From positions 1 through 36,034 of IMG/VR virus record IMGVR_UViG_3300024520_000247: a stretch of 36,034 nucleotides of DNA. One strand, given 5' to 3'. A program made the position numbers and the translations under genes. Below the pieces are notes generated by a model. It was not told the DNA's origin. It searched no databases and was given only the letters and a program-made list of their open reading frames with translations. Of the stretch, positions 1 through 6,400 are shown one piece after another; position 1 is the stretch's first letter, and every line of letters begins with the position of its first letter. This DNA is from a virus.

Positions 1-122
1 AGGTTGTCAAACTTGATGTTTCGTATTGCGTATGTACGCTGGTCGCTGGAAGCGCTCGCATCGCTGTCGCTCGTCGCTCGCATCGCTGTCGCTCGTCGCT
101 CGTCGCAATACCGACAGGCACG
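1..122. repeat. Left copy of 122-bp terminal direct repeat
   Basis: Bases 1-122 recur at 35913-36034 with a single difference (T at 17, C at 35929). This means the contig closes on itself: either a circular or permuted genome assembled with an overlap, or a short true terminal repeat. The repeat lies in the control region between the divergent operons and cuts through no gene. It contains the 22-bp tandem repeat listed separately. Confidence 0.93.
55..98. repeat. 22-bp tandem repeat, two copies, in the control region
   Basis: Two perfect 22-bp units lie at 55-76 and 77-98, followed by a partial unit (ctcgtcgc) at 99-106. Each unit holds two CGCTGTCGCTC/CGCTCGTCG-type halves. The same array is in the right terminal copy at about 35967-36010. 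Tandem repeats in an intergenic region between divergent phage operons can be iterons or operator sites; neither role is shown by sequence alone. Confidence 0.85.
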
Positions 123-186
123 CGCACGCACGCGAGACAAACTCAAAGTTGACAGATCGGGACAACCCGCCCAACCTCGACCCCGA

Positions 187-200
187 TCGATTCTCCTGTC
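187..200 (-). promoter_or_regulatory. Orphan early-type ribosome-binding leader on the minus strand
   Basis: Read on the minus strand this is GACAGGAGAATCGA, one inserted base away from the leader GACAGGAGATCGA used by the rightward genes. No ATG or GTG follows within 12 nt; the nearest start is a TTG 18 nt away opening a 55-codon frame of unnatural composition. It may be a relic of a lost gene or a site that is not a ribosome-binding site. Confidence 0.4.
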
Positions 201-316
201 GGTCAAACCACCTTGGCACAGCAAAGCTCGCGAAACCTCTGTTGTGCCGAGGTACGCGCGAAATTCCCCGATTGTTGCCCTGATATGCTCCCCTCTCGGG
301 CCGCTCGTTTGCGGGC

Positions 317-343
317 TTGTTTAGTTTTTGCGGTAACTTGCGC
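317..343 (+). promoter_or_regulatory. Copy 1 of a four-copy 27-bp motif (TTTAGTTTTTGCG-N5-TTGCG)
   Basis: The 27 bp begin TTGTTTAGTTTTTGCG and end GTAACTTGCGC. The same 27 bp, with few changes, occur at 8149-8175 (+), 18416-18442 (-) and 27056-27082 (-). Shared parts are the TTTAGTTTTTGCG block and two TTGCG half-sites one helical turn apart. This copy lies 160 bp upstream of the first rightward gene, in the same direction. Confidence 0.7.
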
Positions 344-487
344 GACATTCCGACGCACCTGTCGAGCGCTCTCGGGTGGACCGGAGGCAAACAAAAACGC
401 GCATATCTCACAAAAACGCGCGCAATATAGTTGCGAGCCCGAAAGATTTGTGTTCTTCTGTTCTTGCTTTCGCGAGCTTGCAGCGAC

Positions 488-500
488 GACAGGAGATCGA
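488..500 (+). promoter_or_regulatory. Repeated early leader/RBS, copy a
   Basis: The 13-mer GACAGGAGATCGA ends 2 nt before the GTG at 503 and decides that start over upstream in-frame ATG codons. Exact copies precede the genes at 990, 2202 and 2899 (973-985, 2188-2200, 2883-2895); weaker forms precede 1789 and 2533. AGGAG is an ordinary Shine-Dalgarno core; the conserved ATCGA extension is not needed for that. Confidence 0.8.
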
Positions 501-502
501 CA

Positions 503-973
503 GTGCATATCACCCCGAATTACTCTTACAAGAAGCGCGAATATCGGATCGTTGGCATGCTAACGACGCACGTTGCGCCCTCGACAGAGCAAGAGCGCGT
601 CGAGAGCATTGCAGGCAGAGCTCTCGCGGCATTGCTCGCGAAACTCGGCGCACCCTACTCGACGACGATCGACGGCAAGCGCACGTCGCTCGTTATTACT
701 CACAACGACGAGCAGAGCACGCACACAACCCCCGCAACGGGTCGGTTTCGCGTGCTCTGCACACAACCCCCGAAACATGTCTGCGCCTATTGCGACCGAG
801 CGGGCAGCGTCAAGTGGGGCGGGCAGCACGCTTGCACGCAGCACGCAGAGCACGAGGGGGTCGTCTGGGATGCTGTAAGACGCACGCGCGCCGCTGCGCA
901 ACGATCACTCGGCGACGGTTACAGCGTCGCAATCACGCTCAACGTTGACCCCCGCAACCATCGCAACCACTAG
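503..973 (+). CDS. Unrecognised early protein with a possible zinc knuckle (156 aa)
   Basis: This is the first gene of the rightward operon. I start it at GTG 503 because the repeated leader AGGAGA sits at the right distance (491-496); the upstream in-frame ATG at 431 has no RBS. I do not recognise the family. The middle of the protein has CAYC followed by H-x-CTQH (about residues 94-115), a spacing that could bind zinc, and the last third is Arg/Ala-rich and probably helical. At the DNA level it contains a direct repeat, gcacacaacccccg, near 721 and 759. The stop at 971-973 touches the next leader. Position at the head of an early-type operon suggests a host-takeover or regulatory role, which is inference only. 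Confidence 0.72.
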   Translation: MHITPNYSYKKREYRIVGMLTTHVAPSTEQERVESIAGRALAALLAKLGAPYSTTIDGKRTSLVITHNDEQSTHTTPATGRFRVLCTQPPKHVCAYCDRAGSVKWGGQHACTQHAEHEGVVWDAVRRTRAAAQRSLGDGYSVAITLNVDPRNHRNH

Positions 974-985
974 ACAGGAGATCGA
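973..985 (+). promoter_or_regulatory. Repeated early leader/RBS, copy b
   Basis: Exact GACAGGAGATCGA, beginning in the stop codon of the previous gene and ending 4 nt before ATG 990. Confidence 0.8.
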
Positions 986-989
986 CAAC

Positions 990-1550
990 ATGAAACCGAA
1001 TAAATACGACACCCCGCTCGCGTTCTGGATCAACCGGGGCACGCAGGTCGTGCCGTCCGACGAAGCGTGCACCTGCGCCGACACGGTCTGCGATCATTGC
1101 GCAACACGCTGGGCCGACGCAGACACTTGGCAACCCGAGCGGGAACGGCAAGCGCTCGCGCTCGCTGTCGTCAAGTACTGCGACGAGATCGCGCGGGGTG
1201 TTGTTGTGCCCGCCGACGCGGTCGGGTCAAGCTATCAACTGCGGCACCTGCTGCACACGCTCGGCGATTACGTCGAGCAGCGCATGCGCGCTGCCGCTGC
1301 GCACGCAAACGACAACAACGTCGACGCTCTAAACGTCATCGCAGCGGCGTCGAACATGCTGCAACGCGCGACGCGCAGCGAGTTGCCCGCGTCGGATTAC
1401 CCGCCCGCCCAACGTGAGCGTGACGCACGCAACGCACGCTTTGCCGAGCGCAACGCACGCTTTGCCGCCGACCCGATATTCGAAGCGGTCGAGTGCCCGA
1501 GTTGCGGCGCACCGATCGACGAGTCGCACCACGAGGATTGCGAACTATGA
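990..1550 (+). CDS. Unrecognised early protein with two cysteine-rich ends (186 aa)
   Basis: ATG 990 is preceded by the exact repeated leader. The family is unknown to me. Cysteine pairs appear near the N-terminus (C-T-C-A-D-T-V-C-D-H-C, about residues 27-37) and at the C-terminus (CPSCG followed by H-H-E-D-C, about residues 169-184), so both ends may be small zinc ribbons flanking a helical, Ala/Arg-rich middle. A 21-bp tandem duplication (1428-1448 and 1449-1469) encodes the repeated heptapeptide NARFAER/NARFAAD just before the C-terminal ribbon. The stop overlaps the next start (ATGA at 1547-1550), implying translational coupling. Small zinc-ribbon proteins in early phage regions often bind nucleic acid or host polymerase; that role is inferred here. 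Confidence 0.75.
   Translation: MKPNKYDTPLAFWINRGTQVVPSDEACTCADTVCDHCATRWADADTWQPERERQALALAVVKYCDEIARGVVVPADAVGSSYQLRHLLHTLGDYVEQRMRAAAAHANDNNVDALNVIAAASNMLQRATRSELPASDYPPAQRERDARNARFAERNARFAADPIFEAVECPSCGAPIDESHHEDCEL
1428..1469 (+). repeat. 21-bp in-frame tandem duplication inside the 990-1550 gene
   Basis: Units 1428-1448 and 1449-1469 differ at one base near the end. Being a multiple of three, the duplication adds seven residues without breaking the frame. Confidence 0.85.
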
Positions 1551-1792
1551 ACGACTTTCCCGGCAACTTTTGGGACTATGATCAAGCGCAACACAACCTC
1601 GACTTTGATGCGCAGCGCACCCCCAAGGGCAGCGCTGTCTCGATCTCGCGCGGATCGCGCGCGTATCACCTCGACATGTATCGCCGCTGGTGCCTCGTCT
1701 ACTGCGAGCGCACGAGCACAACCGCAACGCGTGCACACGCACGCAGCAAAGCGCGGGCGCACTTGCTCGCATGGCAGGAGGATCGAAAATGA
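1547..1792 (+). CDS. Small unrecognised early protein (81 aa)
   Basis: This short gene begins at ATG 1547 inside the stop of the preceding gene (ATGA) and ends at 1790-1792 in a second ATGA overlap with the next gene, so it is most likely translated by coupling. The N-terminal part is aromatic and acidic (FPGNFWDYDQ, residues 4-13); the C-terminal half is rich in Arg and Ala and probably helical. No known motif is visible. The tight overlaps on both sides and lack of competing frames are the main reasons to call it real. Confidence 0.65.
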   Translation: MNDFPGNFWDYDQAQHNLDFDAQRTPKGSAVSISRGSRAYHLDMYRRWCLVYCERTSTTATRAHARSKARAHLLAWQEDRK

Positions 1793-2106
1793 AATTGCAC
1801 ACACGAGACCAAACCGCCCTTGAAATGATGGGCCGCGAACTGTTCCAGGCGCGCACGAGATATCCCGGGCACCTATCAGGAGAACCGGGTCGGTCTGGTC
1901 TGCTCGGCTTTGCCGATTGCGACACATTGTCGCGCAAGGATCTCGCCGTGCTCGCGGGCACCAGCGGCACGTTGCCGTCCATCGCCGACGTGGTGTCGTT
2001 TATCGAACGAGTCGAGGGTTGGACGACGATCCCCTCTGATCTGTTCGCCGACTTCGAGCGCGTGTTGACGGCAGCGCGGGCGCACAAGACGACCGAAGGG
2101 GGTTGA
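1789..2106 (+). CDS. Small unrecognised early protein (105 aa)
   Basis: ATG 1789 overlaps the previous stop and is preceded by GGCAGGAGGATCGAAA, a divergent form of the repeated leader (AGGAGG core, spacing about 7). The protein is soluble, of mixed charge, with a middle segment that reads like a small folded domain (LSRKDLAVLAGTSGTLPS, about residues 48-65) and a C-terminal helix. I do not recognise the family. It ends at TGA 2104-2106, followed by 95 bp with no gene before the next leader. An upstream in-frame ATG exists at 1690 but lies within the previous gene and has no RBS. Confidence 0.68.
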   Translation: MKLHTRDQTALEMMGRELFQARTRYPGHLSGEPGRSGLLGFADCDTLSRKDLAVLAGTSGTLPSIADVVSFIERVEGWTTIPSDLFADFERVLTAARAHKTTEGG

Positions 2107-2201
2107 CGACCTCACTCTGCGTGTCCGATTCGCGGGCGCGCGGGGATGTTTTCGTCAACCAACCAGACGCGCGAGAGCGGGTCGCAAGACAGGAGATCGA
2201 A
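2107..2201. other. 95-bp intergenic stretch in the early operon
   Basis: I see no gene. It is G-rich (gcgggcgcgcggggatg near 2130-2147) and ends in the repeated leader at 2188-2200. It is the only sizeable gap in the rightward operon, so an internal promoter is possible but not visible. Confidence 0.4.
2188..2200 (+). promoter_or_regulatory. Repeated early leader/RBS, copy c
   Basis: Exact GACAGGAGATCGA, 1 nt before GTG 2202. It selects this GTG over the TTG at 2103, which would add 33 residues of unlikely composition. Confidence 0.78.
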
Positions 2202-2543
2202 GTGCCCAGAAAGTTATACACGGTGGAAGTGCTCGACAGCGACGCGGGTTGCGCGATTGTCGTCGGCAGAGACGGCACGGGTTATGCGGTCGTCCGATAC
2301 TCGCGCGACGCGTGCGAGACGGTCGAGCAGATCGAGCGCGACGCAGCGCTCGAACAGGATCGTTGGCCCGCGTCGGCAAGTCGCGTCGGATATGCTGCGT
2401 TGGTCGGCGGGTTGCGTCGTCTGCGCCGCTATGCGGTGCCCGTCGATAGTCCGCTGCACGTCGCAACGATCGAGCGCTGGGAGTCGATCCACGGGGGTCC
2501 GATCCCGCTCGCGCAATACAGGAGAGATCACAATGGCGGATAA
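2202..2543 (+). CDS. Unrecognised early protein (113 aa)
   Basis: Start GTG 2202 is chosen from the leader immediately upstream. The N-terminal 30 residues alternate hydrophobic and charged residues (KLYTVEVLDSDAGCAIVV, about residues 4-21), suggesting a beta-hairpin, followed by helical acidic and Arg-rich segments. No family is recognised. The last 11 bp overlap the next gene, whose ATG is at 2533, and the tail of this gene (acaggagagatcac) supplies the next ribosome-binding site. Probably co-expressed with its neighbours; function unknown. Confidence 0.68.
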   Translation: MPRKLYTVEVLDSDAGCAIVVGRDGTGYAVVRYSRDACETVEQIERDAALEQDRWPASASRVGYAALVGGLRRLRRYAVPVDSPLHVATIERWESIHGGPIPLAQYRRDHNGG

Positions 2544-2883
2544 GCGGCAAAAGTGGACGGTGGGCGCCGAGCGCGCCCTCGTCGATATCGTCAAGAGTTT
2601 AAGCGATAGCCGACCCCGACGCGGGCGCAAGGCGCACCACGACGAAATGGACGCGCCCGATTGGTGGGCACTCGTTGCCCGTCGCTTGCGAACTCGTTGC
2701 GGGATCGCTGTTACGGGCGACGCGTGTGCGCGTCGGCTGCGAACAATCGAGAGCAGGCAGGATGCCCGCTTTACGGTCGACGCAACCGGGTCGCTCACGT
2801 CCGACGCAATCGCAGAGATCGCAGACGCGCTCGAAACTATCAGCGCACACACCCAAAAGATCGCCAAGGCGATCGACAACTAG
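2533..2883 (+). CDS. Possible SANT/Myb-like DNA-binding protein (116 aa)
   Basis: ATG 2533 follows ACAGGAGA at good spacing. The N-terminal two-thirds fit the pattern of a single SANT/Myb-type helical domain: KWTVGAERALVDIVKSL (residues 6-22), then DWWALVARRL (residues 43-52) and an Arg-rich third helix ending ARRLRTI (residues 65-71). In such domains spaced tryptophans pack the core and the third helix reads DNA. The C-terminal 30 residues look like an amphipathic helix that could dimerise. The assignment is by eye and moderate. Its place just before the DUF932 gene in the early operon would suit a regulator. Alternative: any small helix-turn-helix-like phage protein. Confidence 0.6.
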   Translation: MADKRQKWTVGAERALVDIVKSLSDSRPRRGRKAHHDEMDAPDWWALVARRLRTRCGIAVTGDACARRLRTIESRQDARFTVDATGSLTSDAIAEIADALETISAHTQKIAKAIDN

Positions 2884-2895
2884 ACAGGAGATCGA
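2883..2895 (+). promoter_or_regulatory. Repeated early leader/RBS, copy d
   Basis: Exact GACAGGAGATCGA starting in the last base of the previous stop codon, 3 nt before ATG 2899. Confidence 0.8.
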
Positions 2896-2898
2896 GAC

Positions 2899-4047
2899 AT
2901 GAAAACAGGCAAAACACTGCAAGAGCTAGTCAATGAAATAGAGCGACGAGATCGCGGCATAGCCGATCACATTGCGAACACGGGCGCGCTCCATATCCGG
3001 CAAGAGGTCGTCGACGACCCCGACACGCGCAACCCCGCAACCCCGCAAGCCGAGATCGTGCCGCGCTATCTGCTCGACGTGCCCGGGATCGACACTTACG
3101 GGATCAACGACCTGGCGCACCGGCAACTTGGGACGTGGGCGGGTATTCCTGCGCGCTATTATGAGCGCATGCGACTCGACGCGCCCAACTTGTTTTTGCG
3201 TAACGTGCGGCACTGGATGCACACCGAACCCGCGCCGCGCATGCTGCGCACGCTCGACGGCAAGGTGCGCGCCGTGCTTTCGTCGTCGTTCCTGCGGATC
3301 AACAATCAAGACATGGCCGAGACAATGCTCGGCATGGTTGCAAAGCAGAAATCCGACGTCGTCAGTTGCGACGTTACCGACTCGCGCCTCTACATCAAAG
3401 GCACTTTCCCACACGTCGAGCGGCACCTCGTGCCGACACGGTCGCAAAAGGACAAAGGGCAGGTCGGCGACGTGCTGCGCTTCGGTTGGCAAATGCGCAA
3501 CAGCGAGGTTGGGCTCGGGTCTGCCGTACTCTCGATCTTTGCCGAAGTGCTTGCCTGCACCAACGGAATGACGTTCCCGAAGGAGTTTGCCGGGGTCTCT
3601 CGTCGGCACGTCGGCAAGCGTGTGCAGTTGACAGGGCACGCGATGCGACTGTCGAGCGCGCGCACACAACGCAAGGAGATCGAATACGTTCAGAGCGCAA
3701 TGCGAGACACGTTCGAGCATGTCGCGAACCCCGCAAACGCCGACGAGATTGTCGCGCGACTGAACAAAACGACCGAACGCGAAATCACGGGTGACGTGCA
3801 CGGCGCAGTCCAGACGCTGCGGCGCGAGGTCACGTTGAGCGAAAACGAGGGATCGAGCGTACTTGCGCACCTTGCGGCGGGCGGCGACTTGTCGCAGTGG
3901 GGCTTGATTAACGCTGTTACTCGCACCGCAGAGGATCTTGATAACTACGATCGGGCAAGCGAGCTAGAGTCAATCGGCGGCAAAATGATGGACATGTCCA
4001 ACGCTACATGGCGCCGCATTTCCGAAGCGCAACCCGTTCGGGCTTAA
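2899..4047 (+). CDS. DUF932 (phage/plasmid-like protein) family (382 aa)
   Basis: This is the last and largest rightward gene. It matches the DUF932 pattern: an N-terminal region followed by GIPARYYERM (about residues 82-91), then a long core with FLRNVRHWM, LDGKVRAVLSSSFLRINN (about residues 119-136), and a segment describing an AVLSIFAEVLACTNGMTF-like strand/helix. The length, about 380 residues, is typical. DUF932 proteins occur widely on phages and plasmids; their function is not settled, though they often lie among early or replication genes. The start is fixed by the repeated leader. A convergent hairpin follows 9 bp after the stop. Confidence 0.85.
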   Translation: MKTGKTLQELVNEIERRDRGIADHIANTGALHIRQEVVDDPDTRNPATPQAEIVPRYLLDVPGIDTYGINDLAHRQLGTWAGIPARYYERMRLDAPNLFLRNVRHWMHTEPAPRMLRTLDGKVRAVLSSSFLRINNQDMAETMLGMVAKQKSDVVSCDVTDSRLYIKGTFPHVERHLVPTRSQKDKGQVGDVLRFGWQMRNSEVGLGSAVLSIFAEVLACTNGMTFPKEFAGVSRRHVGKRVQLTGHAMRLSSARTQRKEIEYVQSAMRDTFEHVANPANADEIVARLNKTTEREITGDVHGAVQTLRREVTLSENEGSSVLAHLAAGGDLSQWGLINAVTRTAEDLDNYDRASELESIGGKMMDMSNATWRRISEAQPVRA

Positions 4048-4055
4048 CGCGCCCC

Positions 4056-4098
4056 CGACGAGAGTGCGCAGGATGCCGTATTCGGCGCGCTCTCGTCG
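4056..4098. terminator. Hairpin between convergent operons
   Basis: A 14-bp stem with one G-U pair joins 4056-4069 (CGACGAGAGTGCGC) to 4085-4098 (GCGCGCTCTCGTCG) across a 15-nt loop. It lies between the DUF932 stop (4047) and the endolysin stop (4147), where both operons end. There is no U-tract on either strand, so termination may need Rho or the hairpin may protect 3' ends instead. Confidence 0.55.
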
Positions 4099-4146
4099 AC
4101 CCCCTCACAACACACCCCCGAGACAATCTTGCCCGTTCTAGGGCTA

Positions 4147-4962
4147 CTAGCGCGGCAGGTCGGCGAAATTAGGCTGCGACGTGTCACCTATCAACGCAGC
4201 GAGCTTGCCCGCCGTGATGCCGGGTAGCGACGTGAGCCAATCAACACGCGCGACATTGCGGTCGGTGTGTTTCTCGACGCCAGGATCGTCGTGCTTGCTC
4301 GTGTATTGCCAGATCTGCCAACCGTCTACCCCTGCGGGCAGGTCGGGCAAGCTCGAACCTTCGAGGGTGCCGTCGTTGCTGCCGTAGCGCGGCAACCAGT
4401 ATGCGTAATTCTCCAACCCCGAGACGTCGCCGATTATGTCGCGCACCTTGCGCGCGCTCGTGTAAAGGCCTGCACCGCCAGGGTGCGCCTCGTCGACAAT
4501 GTCGAGCCATGTCGTAACCCAGGCTTTCGCGTCTGCCTTGCTGATCTCGCCCTTGATTTCTTCGAGGTCGAGCCAGAGCGGCAGATCGGCGGGCGGCAGA
4601 TCGGCGATTGCCGCCAAGAAGTCGTCGGCTTCGCGCTCTGCGTCGTCTGCGCCTCCAACCCCTAGCGTTGCGTAATGATAGAACCCGAGCAGCATGCCCG
4701 CCGACGCTGCCGCGTTTGCTTGCTCAACGAGCGCGGGTTGCTGCCAATCCTGCCCTTCGGTTGCCTTGACTATGCACCCGACATTACCTGCGGCGAGCGC
4801 TTCGGACCCGTCGATCTTGCCCTGATAATGATTCACGTCGAGCAGATAAACGAGATCCGGCAGGTCGTTCGCGCTCGGGTTGTCGTCGTGCTGCTCGTGC
4901 AAGGCTTCGAGCCTTCGAACGCGTTTTCGCAGTCGCCTGATTTGCCGTTCAAGATCGCCCAT
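4147..4962 (-). CDS. Endolysin, glycoside hydrolase family 25 (271 aa)
   Basis: The protein carries the GH25 muramidase fold motifs in order: LLDVNHYQGKID (residues 40-51, first catalytic-face Asp at 42), IVKATEG (64-70), GFYHYAT (93-99), LWLDLEE (129-135, the D-x-E pair with the likely catalytic Glu134), GLYTSARK (165-172), YWLPRYG (188-194) and DGWQIWQYTSK (213-223). It cuts the MurNAc-GlcNAc bond of peptidoglycan. The first 26 residues are an Arg/Leu heptad-like coiled coil (RQIRRLRKRVRRLEAL), unusual for this family; there is no signal peptide, so release needs a membrane-disrupting partner. It is the last gene of the leftward transcript, 12 bp after the TM/coiled-coil protein, which supports a lysis role. 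Confidence 0.9.
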   Translation of the reverse strand: MGDLERQIRRLRKRVRRLEALHEQHDDNPSANDLPDLVYLLDVNHYQGKIDGSEALAAGNVGCIVKATEGQDWQQPALVEQANAAASAGMLLGFYHYATLGVGGADDAEREADDFLAAIADLPPADLPLWLDLEEIKGEISKADAKAWVTTWLDIVDEAHPGGAGLYTSARKVRDIIGDVSGLENYAYWLPRYGSNDGTLEGSSLPDLPAGVDGWQIWQYTSKHDDPGVEKHTDRNVARVDWLTSLPGITAGKLAALIGDTSQPNFADLPR

Positions 4963-4974
4963 TATCCTGCCCCG

Positions 4975-5361
4975 TTAGTCTGTCGCAGCGTGTAACCGCT
5001 CGTTCAATTCGCCCAACTTGTCTCGGAAATCTCTTTCGAGCGCGCGCAGATCTAACCGCAGCGCCTCGCTTTGCGATCTGCAAAGATCGACTTCGCTCGA
5101 ATGATGCGCAAGCCGATCGTCGAAGTCGCTGCGCAACTCCTGTATTTGATCGGCGCACTCGGCAGACTCGCGGCCCTGCAAATGCAGCACCATGCCGATC
5201 ACCGCTGCGGCGATAACTCCCGAAACCGCAATCGCAACGTGCAGCGTCCAACCCTGCCGTTTTATCAGTCTGGTTTGGAGCGAATCGTCGGGCGCGCGCC
5301 CGATAACCTCGTCGATTGCGTTGCCGCTGTTGCCGCTGTTGCCGCTGTTTAGTGCAGGCAT
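4975..5361 (-). CDS. Single-TM coiled-coil protein, candidate i-spanin (128 aa)
   Basis: Start ATG 5361 overlaps the previous stop by one base (TAATG). The protein has a soluble N-terminus with an NSG triplet repeat (residues 5-14, from a 9-bp DNA repeat at 5322-5349), a basic stretch RLIKRQGW (31-38), one hydrophobic segment (39-59), and a long charged coiled coil to the end with two cysteines (about 68 and 92). The positive-inside rule puts the C-terminus outside the cytoplasm. That topology fits an inner-membrane spanin (Rz-type), and it lies directly upstream of the endolysin. It differs from lambda Rz in having a 38-residue cytoplasmic head. A holin-like or structural role is possible. 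Confidence 0.6.
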   Translation of the reverse strand: MPALNSGNSGNSGNAIDEVIGRAPDDSLQTRLIKRQGWTLHVAIAVSGVIAAAVIGMVLHLQGRESAECADQIQELRSDFDDRLAHHSSEVDLCRSQSEALRLDLRALERDFRDKLGELNERLHAATD

Positions 5362-5579
5362 TAGTCGATCCCCGCCTCGACGCACACGTCGGGAAGTTCG
5401 AGCCCCAGCAAGTCGCCCTTGGCGCAGAGCGACACGTCGGCGCTCCAATCAGTCTCGCCCTCTGCAATGTCGACCTTGACCCCCGCGCATGCCTGCGCGG
5501 TCAAACTTGCGGTTATCCCCTTCGCGTCCCATCCGGCGCAACCCGAGCAAAGCGCCCAAATTATGATCAATCGGGCCAT
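5361..5579 (-). CDS. Small lipoprotein-like protein, candidate o-spanin (72 aa)
   Basis: The N-terminus MARLIIIWALCSGCAG has a short hydrophobic stretch ending in a Cys that could serve as a lipobox (C-S-G-C, cleavage before Cys14), so it may be an outer-membrane lipoprotein. The remaining 58 residues contain three further cysteines and no proline-rich stretch, unlike lambda Rz1. It lies next to the TM coiled-coil protein with a one-base overlap, which would make a spanin pair in reversed order (lipoprotein first). The first 13 bp overlap the end of the upstream gene. The RBS is weak (aagagcactcgcc before ATG). Alternative: a secreted Cys-rich peptide unrelated to lysis. Confidence 0.5.
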   Translation of the reverse strand: MARLIIIWALCSGCAGWDAKGITASLTAQACAGVKVDIAEGETDWSADVSLCAKGDLLGLELPDVCVEAGID

Positions 5580-5872
5580 GGCGAGTGCTCTTGCAAAAGT
5601 TCGAGACTCGTCGTTTCCTCGTCGCTCTCGTCGCTCTCGTCGTCGGCGGGCGGGTCTGTTGATTCTGCGGGCTCGCTCTCGTCGTCGGCGGGTTCGCCCT
5701 CGTCGGTGCCCTCGTCGGCGGGCAGTTCGTCAAGGCATTGCTGCACGCAATCGTTTATTGCGCCGAAATCTTCTCCAAACTGATCGTTGCCCGTCAACAT
5801 CGCAACGACCGCAACGAGCGCGCCGACTGCGGCGAGCGCACCCCCAACTTTCGCTTTCGTCTTGCCTTTCAC
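5567..5872 (-). CDS. Single-TM protein with a very acidic tail (101 aa)
   Basis: GTG 5872 overlaps the previous stop (GTGA) and has TGGAGA six bases upstream. The N-terminus is basic (MKGKTKAKVGG), residues 9-27 are a small-residue hydrophobic helix (ALAAVGALVAVVAML), and the C-terminal half is a low-complexity Asp/Glu/Ser/Pro tail (about residues 52-88) built on DNA repeats of the tcgtcgctc type at 5612-5720. One helix with a basic N-terminus and acidic C-terminus predicts N-in/C-out. Located first in the lysis cluster, it is the best holin or antiholin candidate in the window, but no holin family is recognised. Confidence 0.55.
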   Translation of the reverse strand: MKGKTKAKVGGALAAVGALVAVVAMLTGNDQFGEDFGAINDCVQQCLDELPADEGTDEGEPADDESEPAESTDPPADDESDESDEETTSLELLQEHSPWPD

Positions 5873-6399
5873 GGTATATCTCCAGCAGTCAAACTCGTCT
5901 CGTGCCAACCGCAACCGATAACCTCGAAGGTCTGCCCCGCTGTGCGGGTGTATTGCAGTTGAACACGCGTAACCAGACCCGCCGAGCTTGCCAGCGTATG
6001 CGTTGCCGACGCAAGCGCAAACGCCGCGCCGATTGCCGCCGTGCTTGCCGTTGTCCATCCCGCGCCCGTATTGGTGCGCACTCGAACGGTGCCATTTTTG
6101 ATGTATGCCCACGCGTACACCCCGACAACGTCTGCCCCGATATGATAAGGCGAGACCGAAAGCAGGGTTTCCCAACCCGTCGTTGTGTTTTCGCTGATCA
6201 CGGGCGACCAGTCTGTCGACCAGAACGACGCGCCCTGCTGTATGCGCTGCGCATAGGCGACGTTTCCGATCGAGTGCAACCCGCGCGCCCCGTATTTGAG
6301 ATCCGCAACCGCTTCGCCAGACGCGATCGCGCTGCCCCTGGCGAAAGCGTTGTCGACGAGTTGAATCTCGGCAACCGTTGCGGGTAAGTGAATCGCCAT
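5869..6399 (-). CDS. Probable virion tail-tip or fibre protein (176 aa)
   Basis: ATG 6399 has GAGG six bases upstream and lies 1 bp after the stop of the 554-residue tail gene. The protein is beta-rich with many Thr, Ala and Gly (for example GTVRVRTNTGAGWTTAST, about residues 102-119), the composition of receptor-binding or fibre domains. The N-terminus MAIHLPATVAEIQLVDNAF could be the attachment segment. No family is recognised. Being the last structural gene before the lysis cluster is a common location of host-recognition proteins, so its role is inferred from place and composition. Confidence 0.65.
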   Translation of the reverse strand: MAIHLPATVAEIQLVDNAFARGSAIASGEAVADLKYGARGLHSIGNVAYAQRIQQGASFWSTDWSPVISENTTTGWETLLSVSPYHIGADVVGVYAWAYIKNGTVRVRTNTGAGWTTASTAAIGAAFALASATHTLASSAGLVTRVQLQYTRTAGQTFEVIGCGWHETSLTAGDIP

Positions 6400-6400
6400 A

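Larger units (their letters stand above)
123..502. promoter_or_regulatory. Divergent control region without a convincing gene
   Basis: This 380-bp stretch, with the terminal repeat, separates the leftward and rightward operons. I find no ORF here with a good start and natural protein sequence. It holds a TTGACA hexamer at 149-154 without a clear -10 partner, an imperfect hairpin (GGCACAGCA at 215-223 against TGTTGTGCC at 240-248), copy 1 of the TTTAGTTTTTGCG motif (317-343), two copies of acaaaaacgcgc around 391-421, and a TATAGT hexamer at 426-431 that could be a -10 box. Promoters for both operons should be here, but I cannot fix them. Confidence 0.55.

Noticed and set aside
149-154. TTGACA as a rightward -35 box
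   Set aside because: No TATAAT-like hexamer at 16-18 bp (bases 171-178 are ccaacctc); kept only as a remark.
215-248. GGCACAGCA/TGTTGTGCC hairpin as a terminator
   Set aside because: No T-run on either side and no gene ending here on either strand.
7-513. Long minus-strand frame across the control region, and a 55-codon part after the orphan leader
   Set aside because: Composition follows the tandem repeat (Ser/Asp/Arg runs), start would be TTG 18 nt from the leader, and the same stretch is open in several frames only because of high GC.
721-775. Direct repeat gcacacaacccccg as a CRISPR-like array
   Set aside because: Only two copies, inside an open frame, spacing not repeated.
2926-3870. 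314-codon minus frame opposite the DUF932 gene
   Set aside because: DUF932 is recognisable on the plus strand with a strong leader; the antisense frame has no start signal.
5419-6387. 322-codon plus-strand frame
   Set aside because: Arg-rich antisense shadow of the lysis and fibre genes, no RBS, and it opposes overlapping genes with good starts.
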